64,000 bases of DNA from the NCBI RefSeq assembly GCF_025961205.1, contig NZ_JAOQNH010000001.1:1202001-1266000 (forward strand), read 5' to 3'. The stretch comes from Azospirillum fermentarium (lineage in GTDB: Bacteria; Pseudomonadota; Alphaproteobacteria; Azospirillales; Azospirillaceae). The notes under the pieces were generated by a model. It saw only the letters and a program-made list of their open reading frames with translations. It ran no database searches and was not told where the DNA came from. Positions 9,106 through 16,198 of this stretch are shown piece by piece; position 1 is the first letter of the stretch, and each line of letters starts with the position of its first letter. A program made the position numbers and the translations under genes.

Positions 9106-9441
9106 AAACTGCTCCCATAAAAGGAATTTCGTGTATTTATTCATACTGATGCGTGTGCTTTTTGCACAAGAGGGATGCTATGCTTGCAAAAAATAACCGT
9201 CAAATAGATTCTCAAAAATAATGCGGAAATTTGCGCATAATGGTTACATGTTAACTCATTTTACAATGCATTCATTCTTATTCTATTGGGGATGGATTTA
9301 AAAAATTATCATATCAGATAAATTTATCTTGGGATCATGGTGGGAAGGCGAGTTTTTCCCGAGGGAGAGAGGGGTCGAGCCAGTCTTCGACATGATTTGT
9401 TGCGTCACGCCCACCGTTTCCACCGCCACCCGTAATACCTC
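9106..9441. other. AT-rich intergenic region
   Basis: This stretch has far more A+T than the rest of the window, especially 9120-9340, with runs of A and T and a GTGC/GCAC mini-hairpin. I see no coding region; the candidate 84-aa minus frame at 9335-9589 overlaps the SRP RNA and is spurious. It holds a candidate minus-strand promoter (9175-9203). The composition suggests acquired DNA or a bent or protein-bound segment. Confidence 0.55.
9175..9203 (-). promoter_or_regulatory. Candidate sigma-70 promoter for the amber-interrupted gene
   Basis: On the minus strand, TTGACG (9198-9203), a 17-nt spacer and TAGCAT (9175-9180) point at the ATG at 9105 and leave a leader of about 65 bases. Confidence 0.5.
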
Positions 9442-9470
9442 TTGCATTTGGCGGCGGGGGCGGCAATAGT
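9442..9470 (+). promoter_or_regulatory. Candidate promoter of the SRP RNA gene
   Basis: TTGCAT (9442-9447), a 17-nt spacer and AATAGT (9465-9470) place transcription start about seven bases on, exactly where the SRP RNA helix begins. Confidence 0.6.
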
Positions 9471-9476
9471 GCGGGC

Positions 9477-9573
9477 GGGAGGCTGGCGGCGGACGAGTCC
9501 CTCGCCAACCCGGTCAGGTCCGGAAGGAAGCAGCCGCAACGAGTTACGGCTCGGGTCGTTCGTCCAGCCTCCC
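9477..9573 (+). ncRNA. ffs: Signal recognition particle RNA (4.5S RNA, small bacterial type)
   Basis: The universally conserved Ffh-binding core is present: GGTCAGGTCCGGAAGGAAGC around 9512-9531, followed by CAGCC, with the GGAA tetraloop and the asymmetric internal loop. The closing helix pairs GGGAGGCTGG (9477-9486) with CCAGCCTCCC (9564-9573), giving a roughly 97-nt hairpin of the usual bacterial size. It acts with Ffh to target nascent membrane proteins to FtsY and SecYEG. It lies directly before dnaX, a common gene order, and is followed by a T-run at 9595-9601. Confidence 0.95.
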
Positions 9574-9675
9574 ACCCTCCTTTCATCATCGGTGGTTTTT
9601 TAAAGCCAAGACGGCGTTGGAACGCTATGGTGCGTCCGCCGTCTTATCGTCGTGTCTTCAGGGACCGGGTGCCGC

Positions 9676-11565
9676 GTGACCGAACTGGTTTCTTCTTCCG
9701 AGGATGTTGCCGGCGCCCCCGCCGTCTACCGCGTGCTGGCGCGCAAATACCGCCCGCGCACCTTCGACGAGCTGATCGGTCAGGACGCGCTGGTCCGCAC
9801 GCTGACCAATGCCATCACCTCGGGCCGCATTGCCCAGGCATTCATGCTGACCGGCGTGCGCGGGGTGGGCAAGACCACCACCGCCCGCATCATCGCCCGC
9901 GCGCTGAACTGCACCGGACCCGACGGTCGCGGCGGCCCCACGGTCACGCCGTGCGGCGTGTGCGACAACTGCCGCGCCATCGCCGAGGACCGCCACGTCG
10001 ATGTGATGGAGATGGACGCCGCCAGCCACACCGGCGTGGACGACATCCGCGAGATCATCGACGGCGTGCGCTATGCCCCGGTGGCGGCGCGCTACAAGCT
10101 CTACATCATCGACGAAGTGCACATGCTGTCGCGCAGCGCCTTCAACGCGCTGCTGAAGACGCTGGAAGAACCGCCGGCCCATGTGAAGTTCGTCTTCGCC
10201 ACCACCGAAATCCGCAAGGTGCCGGTGACGGTGCTGTCCCGCTGCCAGCGCTTCGACCTGCGCCGTGTCGATGCCGCGGTGCTGAAAGAGCACTTCACCC
10301 GCATCACCGAGACGGAGGGGGCGGCCATCGAGCCGGACGCCGCCGCCCTGATCGCGCGCGCCGCCGACGGGTCGGTGCGCGACGGGCTGTCGCTGCTGGA
10401 TCAGGCCATAGCCTTGAGCGGCGGCGGGGCGGTGTCGGCGCAGCAGGTGCGCGACATGCTGGGGCTGGCCGACCGCAGCCGGGTGATCGACCTGTTCGAC
10501 GCCGCCGTCACCGCCAAGCCGGCGGACGCGCTGGCCATCCTGGCCGACCTGCACCGGGTGGGCGCCGACCCGGTGGTGATCGTCCAGGATCTGCTGGACC
10601 TGACCCACAACCTGACCCGGCTGAAGGTGGTGCCCGGCACCGCCGCCGACCCCTCGCTGCCCGAAGCGGAGCGGACCCGCGGGGCATCCCTGTCCGGTGC
10701 CCTGTCCATGCCGGCGCTGACGCGGGCGTGGCAGATGCTGCTGAAAGGGCTGGGGGAGGTGCAGGCCGCCCCGGTGCCGCAGCAGGCGCTTGAGATGGTC
10801 ATCATCCGCCTGAGCTACGCCGCCGACCTGCCCACGCCGGGCGACCTGATCCGCCAGTTGCAGAACAGCGGTGGCGGGGCCGGGGGCGGTGGGCGCGCCA
10901 TGGCGGCCCCACCGGCGTCCGTCCCATCCGTTTCAGGGCCGTCCGCCATGGCGGCTCCGGCGTCCGCCCAGGCCATGGCCCCCCGCGGGGGCGGGCCGGT
11001 GGCGGTGGCCGGTGCCGCGGCGCCGCGGGCGCAGGCGTCCGCCCCCGTCCCGGAGGCGCACGACGATGCCGGCCTGTCGCCCATGCCGCGCGATTTCCGC
11101 GCGCTGGTCACCCTGTTCGCCGAGCGGCGGGAAGGGGCGCTGTACGGCCATCTGTACAGTGCGGTGCATCTGGTGCGCATGGAGCCGGGCCGGCTGGTCA
11201 TCCGCCCCACGCACGCCGCCCCGCCCAACGTCGCCAACCGTGTCGGCGCCCTGCTCAGCGAATGGACCGGGCACCGCTGGGTGGTGGTGGTCAGCGACGA
11301 GCGCGGCCAGCCCACGCTCGCCGAAGAGGTCAACCAGGCCCAGGCCCAGGCGCTGGCGGCGGCGGAGGCCAACCCGGTGGTGCGCGCCGTGCTCGACCTG
11401 TTCCCCGGCGCCAAGATCGCCGAGGTGCGGGATCTGGCCGCCCAGGTGGCGGAGGAAGCCGCCGGCGGCGGTGAGGAATCGGCGGGATTCCTGCCGGCCC
11501 CCGTTGATGGCGACGGGGTGGGCGACGATGTGAGTGATGACGTGGGTTTCTACCCGCTCGACTGA
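9676..11565 (+). CDS. dnaX: DNA polymerase III subunits gamma/tau
   Basis: The protein is about 629 aa from GTG 9676; an upstream GTG at 9652 is also in frame, and the first conserved block YRVLARKYRPRTF begins 17 residues after the chosen start. It is the clamp-loader ATPase that couples the polymerase core to the replication fork. Walker A GVRGVGKTTTAR is near residue 60, followed by a Cys4 zinc module (LNC...CGVCDNC), Walker B IIDEVHML, sensor 1 FATTE and sensor 2 GSVRDGLSLLDQ. After domain III comes a Pro/Ala/Gly-rich linker (about 395-455) and then a tau-type C-terminal polymerase-binding domain. It forms a unit with ybaB and recR. Confidence 0.93.
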   Translation: MTELVSSSEDVAGAPAVYRVLARKYRPRTFDELIGQDALVRTLTNAITSGRIAQAFMLTGVRGVGKTTTARIIARALNCTGPDGRGGPTVTPCGVCDNCRAIAEDRHVDVMEMDAASHTGVDDIREIIDGVRYAPVAARYKLYIIDEVHMLSRSAFNALLKTLEEPPAHVKFVFATTEIRKVPVTVLSRCQRFDLRRVDAAVLKEHFTRITETEGAAIEPDAAALIARAADGSVRDGLSLLDQAIALSGGGAVSAQQVRDMLGLADRSRVIDLFDAAVTAKPADALAILADLHRVGADPVVIVQDLLDLTHNLTRLKVVPGTAADPSLPEAERTRGASLSGALSMPALTRAWQMLLKGLGEVQAAPVPQQALEMVIIRLSYAADLPTPGDLIRQLQNSGGGAGGGGRAMAAPPASVPSVSGPSAMAAPASAQAMAPRGGGPVAVAGAAAPRAQASAPVPEAHDDAGLSPMPRDFRALVTLFAERREGALYGHLYSAVHLVRMEPGRLVIRPTHAAPPNVANRVGALLSEWTGHRWVVVVSDERGQPTLAEEVNQAQAQALAAAEANPVVRAVLDLFPGAKIAEVRDLAAQVAEEAAGGGEESAGFLPAPVDGDGVGDDVSDDVGFYPLD

Positions 11566-11621
11566 CGCCGCCGCGCCCCCGGCGCCCGGCGTGTTTTTCC
11601 CCATGGAGTGAGAGTAAGACG

Positions 11622-11945
11622 ATGAAGAACCTTGGCCAGATGATGAAGCAGGCCCAGCAGATGCAGTCCAAGATGCAGGAAATGCAGGCCAAGCTGGCCG
11701 ATGTCGAGGTCTCGGGCCAGTCGGGCGCCGGCATGGTCAGCGTCACCGTCAACGGCAAGGGCGAGATGAAGTCGGTCAAGCTGTCCAAGGAGATCGTCAA
11801 CCCCGACGACGTGGAGATGCTGGAAGACCTGATCGTCGCCGCCTTCAACGACGCCAAGAAGAAGGTCGAGGATCACGTGGCCGAGGAAACCTCCAAGCTG
11901 ATGGGCGGGCTGAAGCTGCCGCCGGGCATCAAGCTGCCGTTCTGA
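11622..11945 (+). CDS. ybaB: YbaB/EbfC family nucleoid-associated protein
   Basis: The protein has 107 aa. It opens with [15 protein letters not shown], a Met/Gln-rich helix, then the compact beta core [15 protein letters not shown] and a C-terminal helix ending MGGLKLPPG. This family forms dimers that bind DNA in the nucleoid. The dnaX-ybaB-recR order is widely conserved and supports the call. It ends 7 bases before recR. Confidence 0.95.
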   Translation: MKNLGQMMKQAQQMQSKMQEMQAKLADVEVSGQSGAGMVSVTVNGKGEMKSVKLSKEIVNPDDVEMLEDLIVAAFNDAKKKVEDHVAEETSKLMGGLKLPPGIKLPF

Positions 11946-11952
11946 TCCCATT

Positions 11953-12546
11953 ATGACCGGGCCGGAAATCGAACGGCTGATCCAGCTTCTGGCCAAGCTG
12001 CCGGGGCTGGGGCCGCGTTCGGCGCGCCGCGCGGTGCTTCACCTGATGAAGCGCCGCGATGGGCTGCTGGTGCCGCTGTCGGAGGCGATGGCGGCGGCGG
12101 CGGAGGCCATCCGCACGTGCCCCGTGTGCGGCAACCTGGACAGCCGCTCGCCCTGCACCGTCTGCGCCGACCCCACCCGCGACCGCACCACCGTGTGCGT
12201 GGTGGAGGATGCGGGCGACCTGTGGGCGCTGGAACGCACCCGCAGCTACCGCGGCCTGTACCACGTGCTGGGCGGCACCCTGTCGGCCCTGCACGGCGTC
12301 GGTCCCGACGACCTGACCATCGACGCGCTGGTGGACCGGGCCAGGGGCGGGGAGATCCGGGAAATCATCCTGGCGCTCAACGCCACCGTGGACGGCCAGA
12401 CCACGGCGCACGTGGTCACCGACCGTCTGGCCGGCACCGGCGTCAGCCTGTCGCGGCTGGCCCATGGCGTGCCGGTGGGGGGTGAGCTGGATTACCTGGA
12501 CGATGGCACCTTGACGGCGGCGCTGAAGGCGCGGCGCCCGTTCTGA
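11953..12546 (+). CDS. recR: Recombination mediator RecR
   Basis: The protein has 197 aa, standard length. RecR forms a ring clamp that, with RecO, loads RecA on SSB-coated DNA in the RecF pathway. The N-terminal helix-hairpin-helix ([14 protein letters not shown]) is followed by a Cys4 zinc finger (Cys near 56, 59, 68 and 71) and the Toprim domain ([10 protein letters not shown]...YHVLGG...DALVDR). The C-terminal Walker-like segment reads [15 protein letters not shown]. It is the third gene of the dnaX unit. Confidence 0.96.
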   Translation: MTGPEIERLIQLLAKLPGLGPRSARRAVLHLMKRRDGLLVPLSEAMAAAAEAIRTCPVCGNLDSRSPCTVCADPTRDRTTVCVVEDAGDLWALERTRSYRGLYHVLGGTLSALHGVGPDDLTIDALVDRARGGEIREIILALNATVDGQTTAHVVTDRLAGTGVSLSRLAHGVPVGGELDYLDDGTLTAALKARRPF

Positions 12547-12631
12547 CGCCCTTCGGGCCGGCTTTTTCCTCCGCAGCCTGACAGCGGTTGTGCGGCACAG
12601 CCATCGGGAAGCCGCGGGATGCCGCACCCCG

Positions 12632-13372
12632 TCACCGCTTCATCAGCGCGAACACGCCCCATCCCAGGTATTCGCGCGTGTACGTGGCGTAGCGTTGGGG
12701 TTCCGCGGTCAAGGTGGCGCGGACCTCCGGCGCGAAGGGGTCGGCGGGGTTGGCGTCAAGCCATCGGCGCATGGTGAGCCATTTGGCCGCCTCGTACCGG
12801 TCCCAGCCGTCCTGGTCGGCCAGAACCATTTCAACGACGTCGTAGCCGAGGCCGCCGAAGGACGCGAGGAGGTCCGGGAGCGGGAGAAAGTCGGAGACCG
12901 CGTTGGCCAGACACCCCTTGGCCACATCCTCCGTCGGCGGCACCTGCCGCCAATAGGGTTCGCCGATGAGGATGATCCCGCCGGCCCGCAGGCTGTGCGC
13001 CAGCAGGCCGATGGTGCCGGCAACCCCGCCGCCGATCCATGTGGCACCGACACAGGCGGCCACGCTGGCCTTTGCGTCAGAGACGTAGCCGGCGGCATCG
13101 CCATGGATGAAGTGGACGCGGCCGGCGACACCGAGTTCGGCAGCGCGGCGTTTCGCGTGCTCGGTGAACAGCGCGCTCATGTCGATGCCGGTGATCCCGT
13201 GATCGCGTGCCCAGGTGCACAGCATCTCCCCCGAACCGCTGCCGAGGTCGAGCACCCTGGCCCCCGCCTCCAGACGCAGGGCCGCGCCGAGGGTGGCGAG
13301 CTTTTCGGGGGTGATCGGGTTGTGGATGCGGTGGGCGCTTTCCGTGATGGTGAAGATCCGAGGAATGTCCAC
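12632..13372 (-). CDS. Class I SAM-dependent methyltransferase
   Basis: The protein has 246 aa from a GTG at 13372. The SAM-binding motif I is clear, RVLDLGSGSGEML near residue 40, followed by the acidic GIDMS and the motif HFIHGDAAGY; GGIILIGEPYWRQ is motif III. It resembles small-molecule methyltransferases of the UbiE/Methyltransf_11/25 type. The start has no strong ribosome-binding site, so the N-terminus is provisional. It is neighboured by the TPR gene on the same strand, without evidence for a shared substrate. Confidence 0.8.
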   Translation of the reverse strand: MDIPRIFTITESAHRIHNPITPEKLATLGAALRLEAGARVLDLGSGSGEMLCTWARDHGITGIDMSALFTEHAKRRAAELGVAGRVHFIHGDAAGYVSDAKASVAACVGATWIGGGVAGTIGLLAHSLRAGGIILIGEPYWRQVPPTEDVAKGCLANAVSDFLPLPDLLASFGGLGYDVVEMVLADQDGWDRYEAAKWLTMRRWLDANPADPFAPEVRATLTAEPQRYATYTREYLGWGVFALMKR

Positions 13373-13587
13373 GGCGGAAGATGTCCTGAAAAGAGGGGTG
13401 AAACGAGGGCGTCATGGCTTCGGTGGCTTGCGGGGGCGCACGGGAAGACGCATGCCCCGGGCCGGGACCGCCCACCATCAGTATCGGCGTGGCGGCTTGT
13501 GTTGTGCAAGCGGTGCGGGGACCGCAGACGGAACGCCGCCGCCCCGTCTGTGGCAGGGGAGGGCCGGCTTAACCAAAGGATGCGGGG

Positions 13588-13642
13588 GCCGCCATCATGG
13601 ATGGGCTGGATCTGGTCATCAGCTTCTGCACCGCCCCGGCCC
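13588..13642. repeat. 55-bp inverted duplication of a segment of the adjacent TPR gene
   Basis: The plus strand 13588-13642 matches the minus-strand coding sequence at 13913-13859 at 53 of 55 positions. It encodes the motif MDGLDLVIS in the opposite orientation. The copy ends one base before the TPR gene's stop codon (13644-13646). The two arms could pair as a long imperfect stem around a 216-nt loop. Confidence 0.82.
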
Positions 13643-13643
13643 C

Positions 13644-15344
13644 TCAGGCCGCGCTGGCGTGCGATGCGGCGGCGCGTGCCAGATCCGCCAATGCCCCGGC
13701 CATGCGGGTGAACACCCCGTTCCAGTCGCCGCGCGCCGTCTGGCGGAACAGGCGCATGGTGGGGTACCAGGGGGTTGCCTCCCCCGACAATCCCCAGCGC
13801 CAGTCGGGCACCGCCTGCAGCGCCACCCACACCGGGCGCCCCAGGGCGCCGGCCAGGTGGGCCGGGGCGGTGCAGGAGCTGATGACCAGATCCAGCCCGT
13901 CCATGATGGCGGCGCTGTCCATGAAATCCGTGACCTGGGGGCCGGGGTCGGCCATCAGCGGCGGCAGGGGCGGCCCACCGTCCAGATCCCCGCGCCCGTC
14001 CCCCTGTTGCAGGACGACGAACTCCACCCCCTCCACGGCGAACAGCGGGGCGAAGGCGGCCAGCCCCGGCGAGCGGGTGCGGTCCTTGCGGTAGGTGGGG
14101 TTGCCGGCCCACACGATGCCCACCCGCAGGGGCGCCCGCCGCGGCCCCAATTGCGGCGCCCAGGCCGCCGTGACCGCGGGATCGGCGGCCAGATACGGCA
14201 CGGCGGCGGGAATCGAGCCGATCCGGGTGCCGAACAGCCGCGGCAGGCTGAGCAGCGGGCAATGGAAATCCACCGGTGGCACCGAATCGCCTTCGAACAG
14301 GCGCTGGACCGGCAGCCCCGCCGTCAGCCGGTCCAGGGAGCGGGGCAGGGACAACACCACCTCCGCCCCGGCCTGCACCAGCAGCGGAACGTAGCGGGCG
14401 AACTGGATGGTGTCGCCCACCCCCTGTTCGGCGTGGATCAGGATGCGGCACCCATCCAGCACCTCGCCGCGCCAGGACGGGAAGGGATAGCGGGTGTGGC
14501 CGTGCTGAAAATCACGGGTCAGCCACCGCCATTCGTACTCGTCCCACCCTTCGGCGAACCGGCCCTGGCTCAGCAGGACCAGGGACAGGTTCCAGTGGCT
14601 GTCGGCATGGGTGGGCTGGAGCCGGATCGCCTGACGGTATGCCCGCTCCGCCGCCCCCAGCCGTCCCAGGTCGTGGCACAGAAGTCCCAGATTGTAGCGG
14701 GTGGGGGCATGGTCGGGGTTCAGCCTGGCGGCGGTGCGGTAGGCGGTCTCCGCCTCCTCCAGCCGTTCCTCGGCGTGCAGCACGGTGGCGAGGTTGTAGT
14801 GGGCGACCGCACTCTGGGGCATCAGGGCCACGGCCCGGCGGTAACACCGTTCGGCCGTTCCTGGCTGCCCCTGGCGTTCGTGCATGGTGCCCAGATTGAG
14901 GCAGGCGTCGGCCAGGGCCGGTTCCAGCGCCAGCGCCCGGCGGTAGGCCCGCACCGCCTCGCCCGCGCGGCCCAGCCCGCTCAGCGCGTTGCCGTGATGG
15001 TGATGCGCCTCGGCCAGCAGGGGATCGGCGGACGCGGCACCGCCCAGAATGCGCTCGGCCTCGGTGAAGCGTTTCTGCTCGCACAGAACGCCCCCCAGGG
15101 TCACGGCATAAGCGGGAACCGGATCCACCCGAAGGGCGCGCCGGATCAGCGGTGCGCCGGCGTCGGCCTGTCCCATCTGGCTCAGCCCCAGCCCCAGCAG
15201 ATGCAGGACGGCATCGTCACCGGGCTGCGCGCACAGCAACGCGCGGTAATGGAAAACCGCATCCCCCACACATCCGGCACGGTGCAGGCCAACAGCCGTA
15301 TCAAGGCGCTGCTGAAGCGTTGATGGGGATAAGATTGAAGACAT
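13644..15344 (-). CDS. TPR protein with C-terminal glycosyltransferase-like domain
   Basis: The protein has 566 aa from the ATG at 15344; a TTG seven codons upstream is the only other option. Residues about 10-290 are tandem tetratricopeptide repeats (for example AEAHHHHGNALSGLGRAGEA and APTRYNLGLLCHDLGRLGAA). The C-terminal half has the GT9/heptosyltransferase-like features usual in such fusions: WDEYEWRW, HAEQGVGDTIQFARYVPLL, RVGIVWAGNPTYRKDRTRS, and DLVISSCTAPAHLAGALGRP. It is probably a cytoplasmic glycan or protein-modifying transferase; donor and acceptor are unknown. A 55-bp inverted copy of its own 3' region sits right after the stop. Confidence 0.78.
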   Translation of the reverse strand: MSSILSPSTLQQRLDTAVGLHRAGCVGDAVFHYRALLCAQPGDDAVLHLLGLGLSQMGQADAGAPLIRRALRVDPVPAYAVTLGGVLCEQKRFTEAERILGGAASADPLLAEAHHHHGNALSGLGRAGEAVRAYRRALALEPALADACLNLGTMHERQGQPGTAERCYRRAVALMPQSAVAHYNLATVLHAEERLEEAETAYRTAARLNPDHAPTRYNLGLLCHDLGRLGAAERAYRQAIRLQPTHADSHWNLSLVLLSQGRFAEGWDEYEWRWLTRDFQHGHTRYPFPSWRGEVLDGCRILIHAEQGVGDTIQFARYVPLLVQAGAEVVLSLPRSLDRLTAGLPVQRLFEGDSVPPVDFHCPLLSLPRLFGTRIGSIPAAVPYLAADPAVTAAWAPQLGPRRAPLRVGIVWAGNPTYRKDRTRSPGLAAFAPLFAVEGVEFVVLQQGDGRGDLDGGPPLPPLMADPGPQVTDFMDSAAIMDGLDLVISSCTAPAHLAGALGRPVWVALQAVPDWRWGLSGEATPWYPTMRLFRQTARGDWNGVFTRMAGALADLARAAASHASAA

Positions 15345-15738
15345 GCGGCACCGGCACGGAATCAAGCGGTGGAAGCACCATGACTCTCAAATTGTAATGA
15401 AGTGGTTAAGCACAAAAAATCATGCTTTTATTAATTGGTTATCAGGGGATGGAAGCTGTTGGTTTATGATTATTAACTAAAATTATTATGCGAACACGAG
15501 TTTGAATCAAAACGTTGATCAGAAAGAAAATGATATCAAGGGAAAATAAAATAATTACGCGCACGAAAAATACCCATGATAGGCGCTTGACCCGCGCGGG
15601 CGGCTTTGGTGCAGTGGTATGCGAAAACCGGAAATTGCATCTTCCCGCATGTGTTTTCGTGGGACGGCGGCTCTCCGCGCTGCCACACATCGCCGGTGCG
15701 CGCGCTCGTGCATTCGGCCTGAAGAACAGGGTTCACCG
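15345..15738. other. AT-rich intergenic region
   Basis: No gene is supported. Bases about 15380-15590 are strongly AT-rich, with many TAA/TTA triplets, unlike the flanks; 15590-15738 returns to high GC. It contains a candidate promoter for the TPR gene and presumably the promoter of the small plus-strand gene at 15739. Confidence 0.5.
15483..15510 (-). promoter_or_regulatory. Candidate sigma-70 promoter for the TPR gene
   Basis: On the minus strand, TTGATT (15505-15510), a 16-nt spacer and TAATAA (15483-15488) lie in the AT-rich patch, about 140 bases before the ATG at 15344. Confidence 0.4.
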
Positions 15739-15981
15739 ATGGTTTCACCCAACCGCGACGCCTCCCAGGTCACCGACGCCGTGACCCAGCATCCGGGCGG
15801 CCTGCCCGAAACGGTCGTCTCTCCCATATCGCCGGAGATGGTCGCGGCGATCAGAAAAATGCAGATGCAATCCGTGCTGGATCAGATGAAGAACAACCGT
15901 CCCGAGAATCGGCCCGGCGATGTGGGTGCCGTAAGGATCATGCCTCTCATGGGCACCGAACCGCCGGTCCGTGGGGGCTGA
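15739..15981 (+). CDS. Hypothetical small protein
   Basis: The protein has 80 aa from the ATG at 15739, with AGGG upstream. It has no signal peptide or membrane segment. The sequence is polar, with one probable helix (PEMVAAIRKMQMQSVLDQMK). I do not recognise a family. The frame is open further upstream to 15619, but composition there is not protein-like. A strong hairpin terminator follows the stop, supporting a real transcription unit. It may be lineage-specific. Confidence 0.5.
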   Translation: MVSPNRDASQVTDAVTQHPGGLPETVVSPISPEMVAAIRKMQMQSVLDQMKNNRPENRPGDVGAVRIMPLMGTEPPVRGG

Positions 15982-16011
15982 GCGCTCTTCCCCCCCTGGG
16001 CCGCCATAAAC

Positions 16012-16050
16012 GACAAGCCCCCGAAAGGCGGTGCCTTTCGGGGGCTTGTC
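16012..16050. terminator. Strong bidirectional terminator hairpin
   Basis: The perfect 18-bp arms GACAAGCCCCCGAAAGGC (16012-16029) and GCCTTTCGGGGGCTTGTC (16033-16050) enclose a 3-nt loop. They separate the small plus-strand gene from the end of minus-strand tRNA-Thr, whose encoded CCA begins two bases away. Confidence 0.85.
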
Positions 16051-16051
16051 G

Positions 16052-16127
16052 TGGTGCCGGATACAGGAATCGAACCCGTGACCTTCTGATTACAAATCAG
16101 CTGCTCTACCGGCTGAGCTAATCCGGC
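16052..16127 (-). tRNA. tRNA-Thr (anticodon TGT)
   Basis: This is a 76-nt cloverleaf on the minus strand. The acceptor GCCGGAT pairs with ATCCGGC, the D-loop AGCTCAGCCGGTAGAGC is standard, the anticodon loop TTTGTAA gives TGT, and the T-loop is GGTTCGATTCC. The 3' CCA is encoded. The anticodon stem has one weak outer pair. In E. coli a tRNA-Thr(TGT) heads the tRNA-Tyr/Gly/tuf cluster. Here it is 3.3 kb away on the opposite strand, next to an insertion sequence. Confidence 0.95.
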
Positions 16128-16150
16128 GGACCTGTTGACAAACAAGGCCG

Positions 16151-16179
16151 ACACTAAAGATCGAACGCCTCAAAGGCAA
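16151..16179 (-). promoter_or_regulatory. Candidate promoter of tRNA-Thr
   Basis: On the minus strand, TTGCCT (16174-16179), 17 nt and TAGTGT (16151-16156) lie 24 bases before the mature tRNA. The insertion sequence begins 20 bases beyond the -35 and its target repeat 10 bases beyond, so the promoter core was spared. Confidence 0.5.
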
Positions 16180-16188
16180 GAGCTAAGC

Positions 16189-16198
16189 ATGCCGTACG
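16189..16198. repeat. Target site duplication, left copy
   Basis: ATGCCGTACG directly abuts the left terminal inverted repeat and recurs at 17422-17431 after the right one. A 10-bp duplication fits ISAs1-type transposition. Confidence 0.93.

Noticed and set aside
9335..9589. 84-codon minus-strand frame
   Set aside because: It covers the SRP RNA and its promoter and has Pro/Ala/Thr shadow composition.
13597..14094. 165-codon plus-strand frame starting MDGLDLVIS
   Set aside because: Only its first 15 codons look like protein, because of the inverted duplication; the rest is antisense to the TPR gene.
15882..16154. 90-codon minus-strand frame over tRNA-Thr
   Set aside because: Its middle is simply the translation of the tRNA gene; the same artefact occurs over tRNA-Tyr (19307-19564) and tRNA-Trp (20994-21200).
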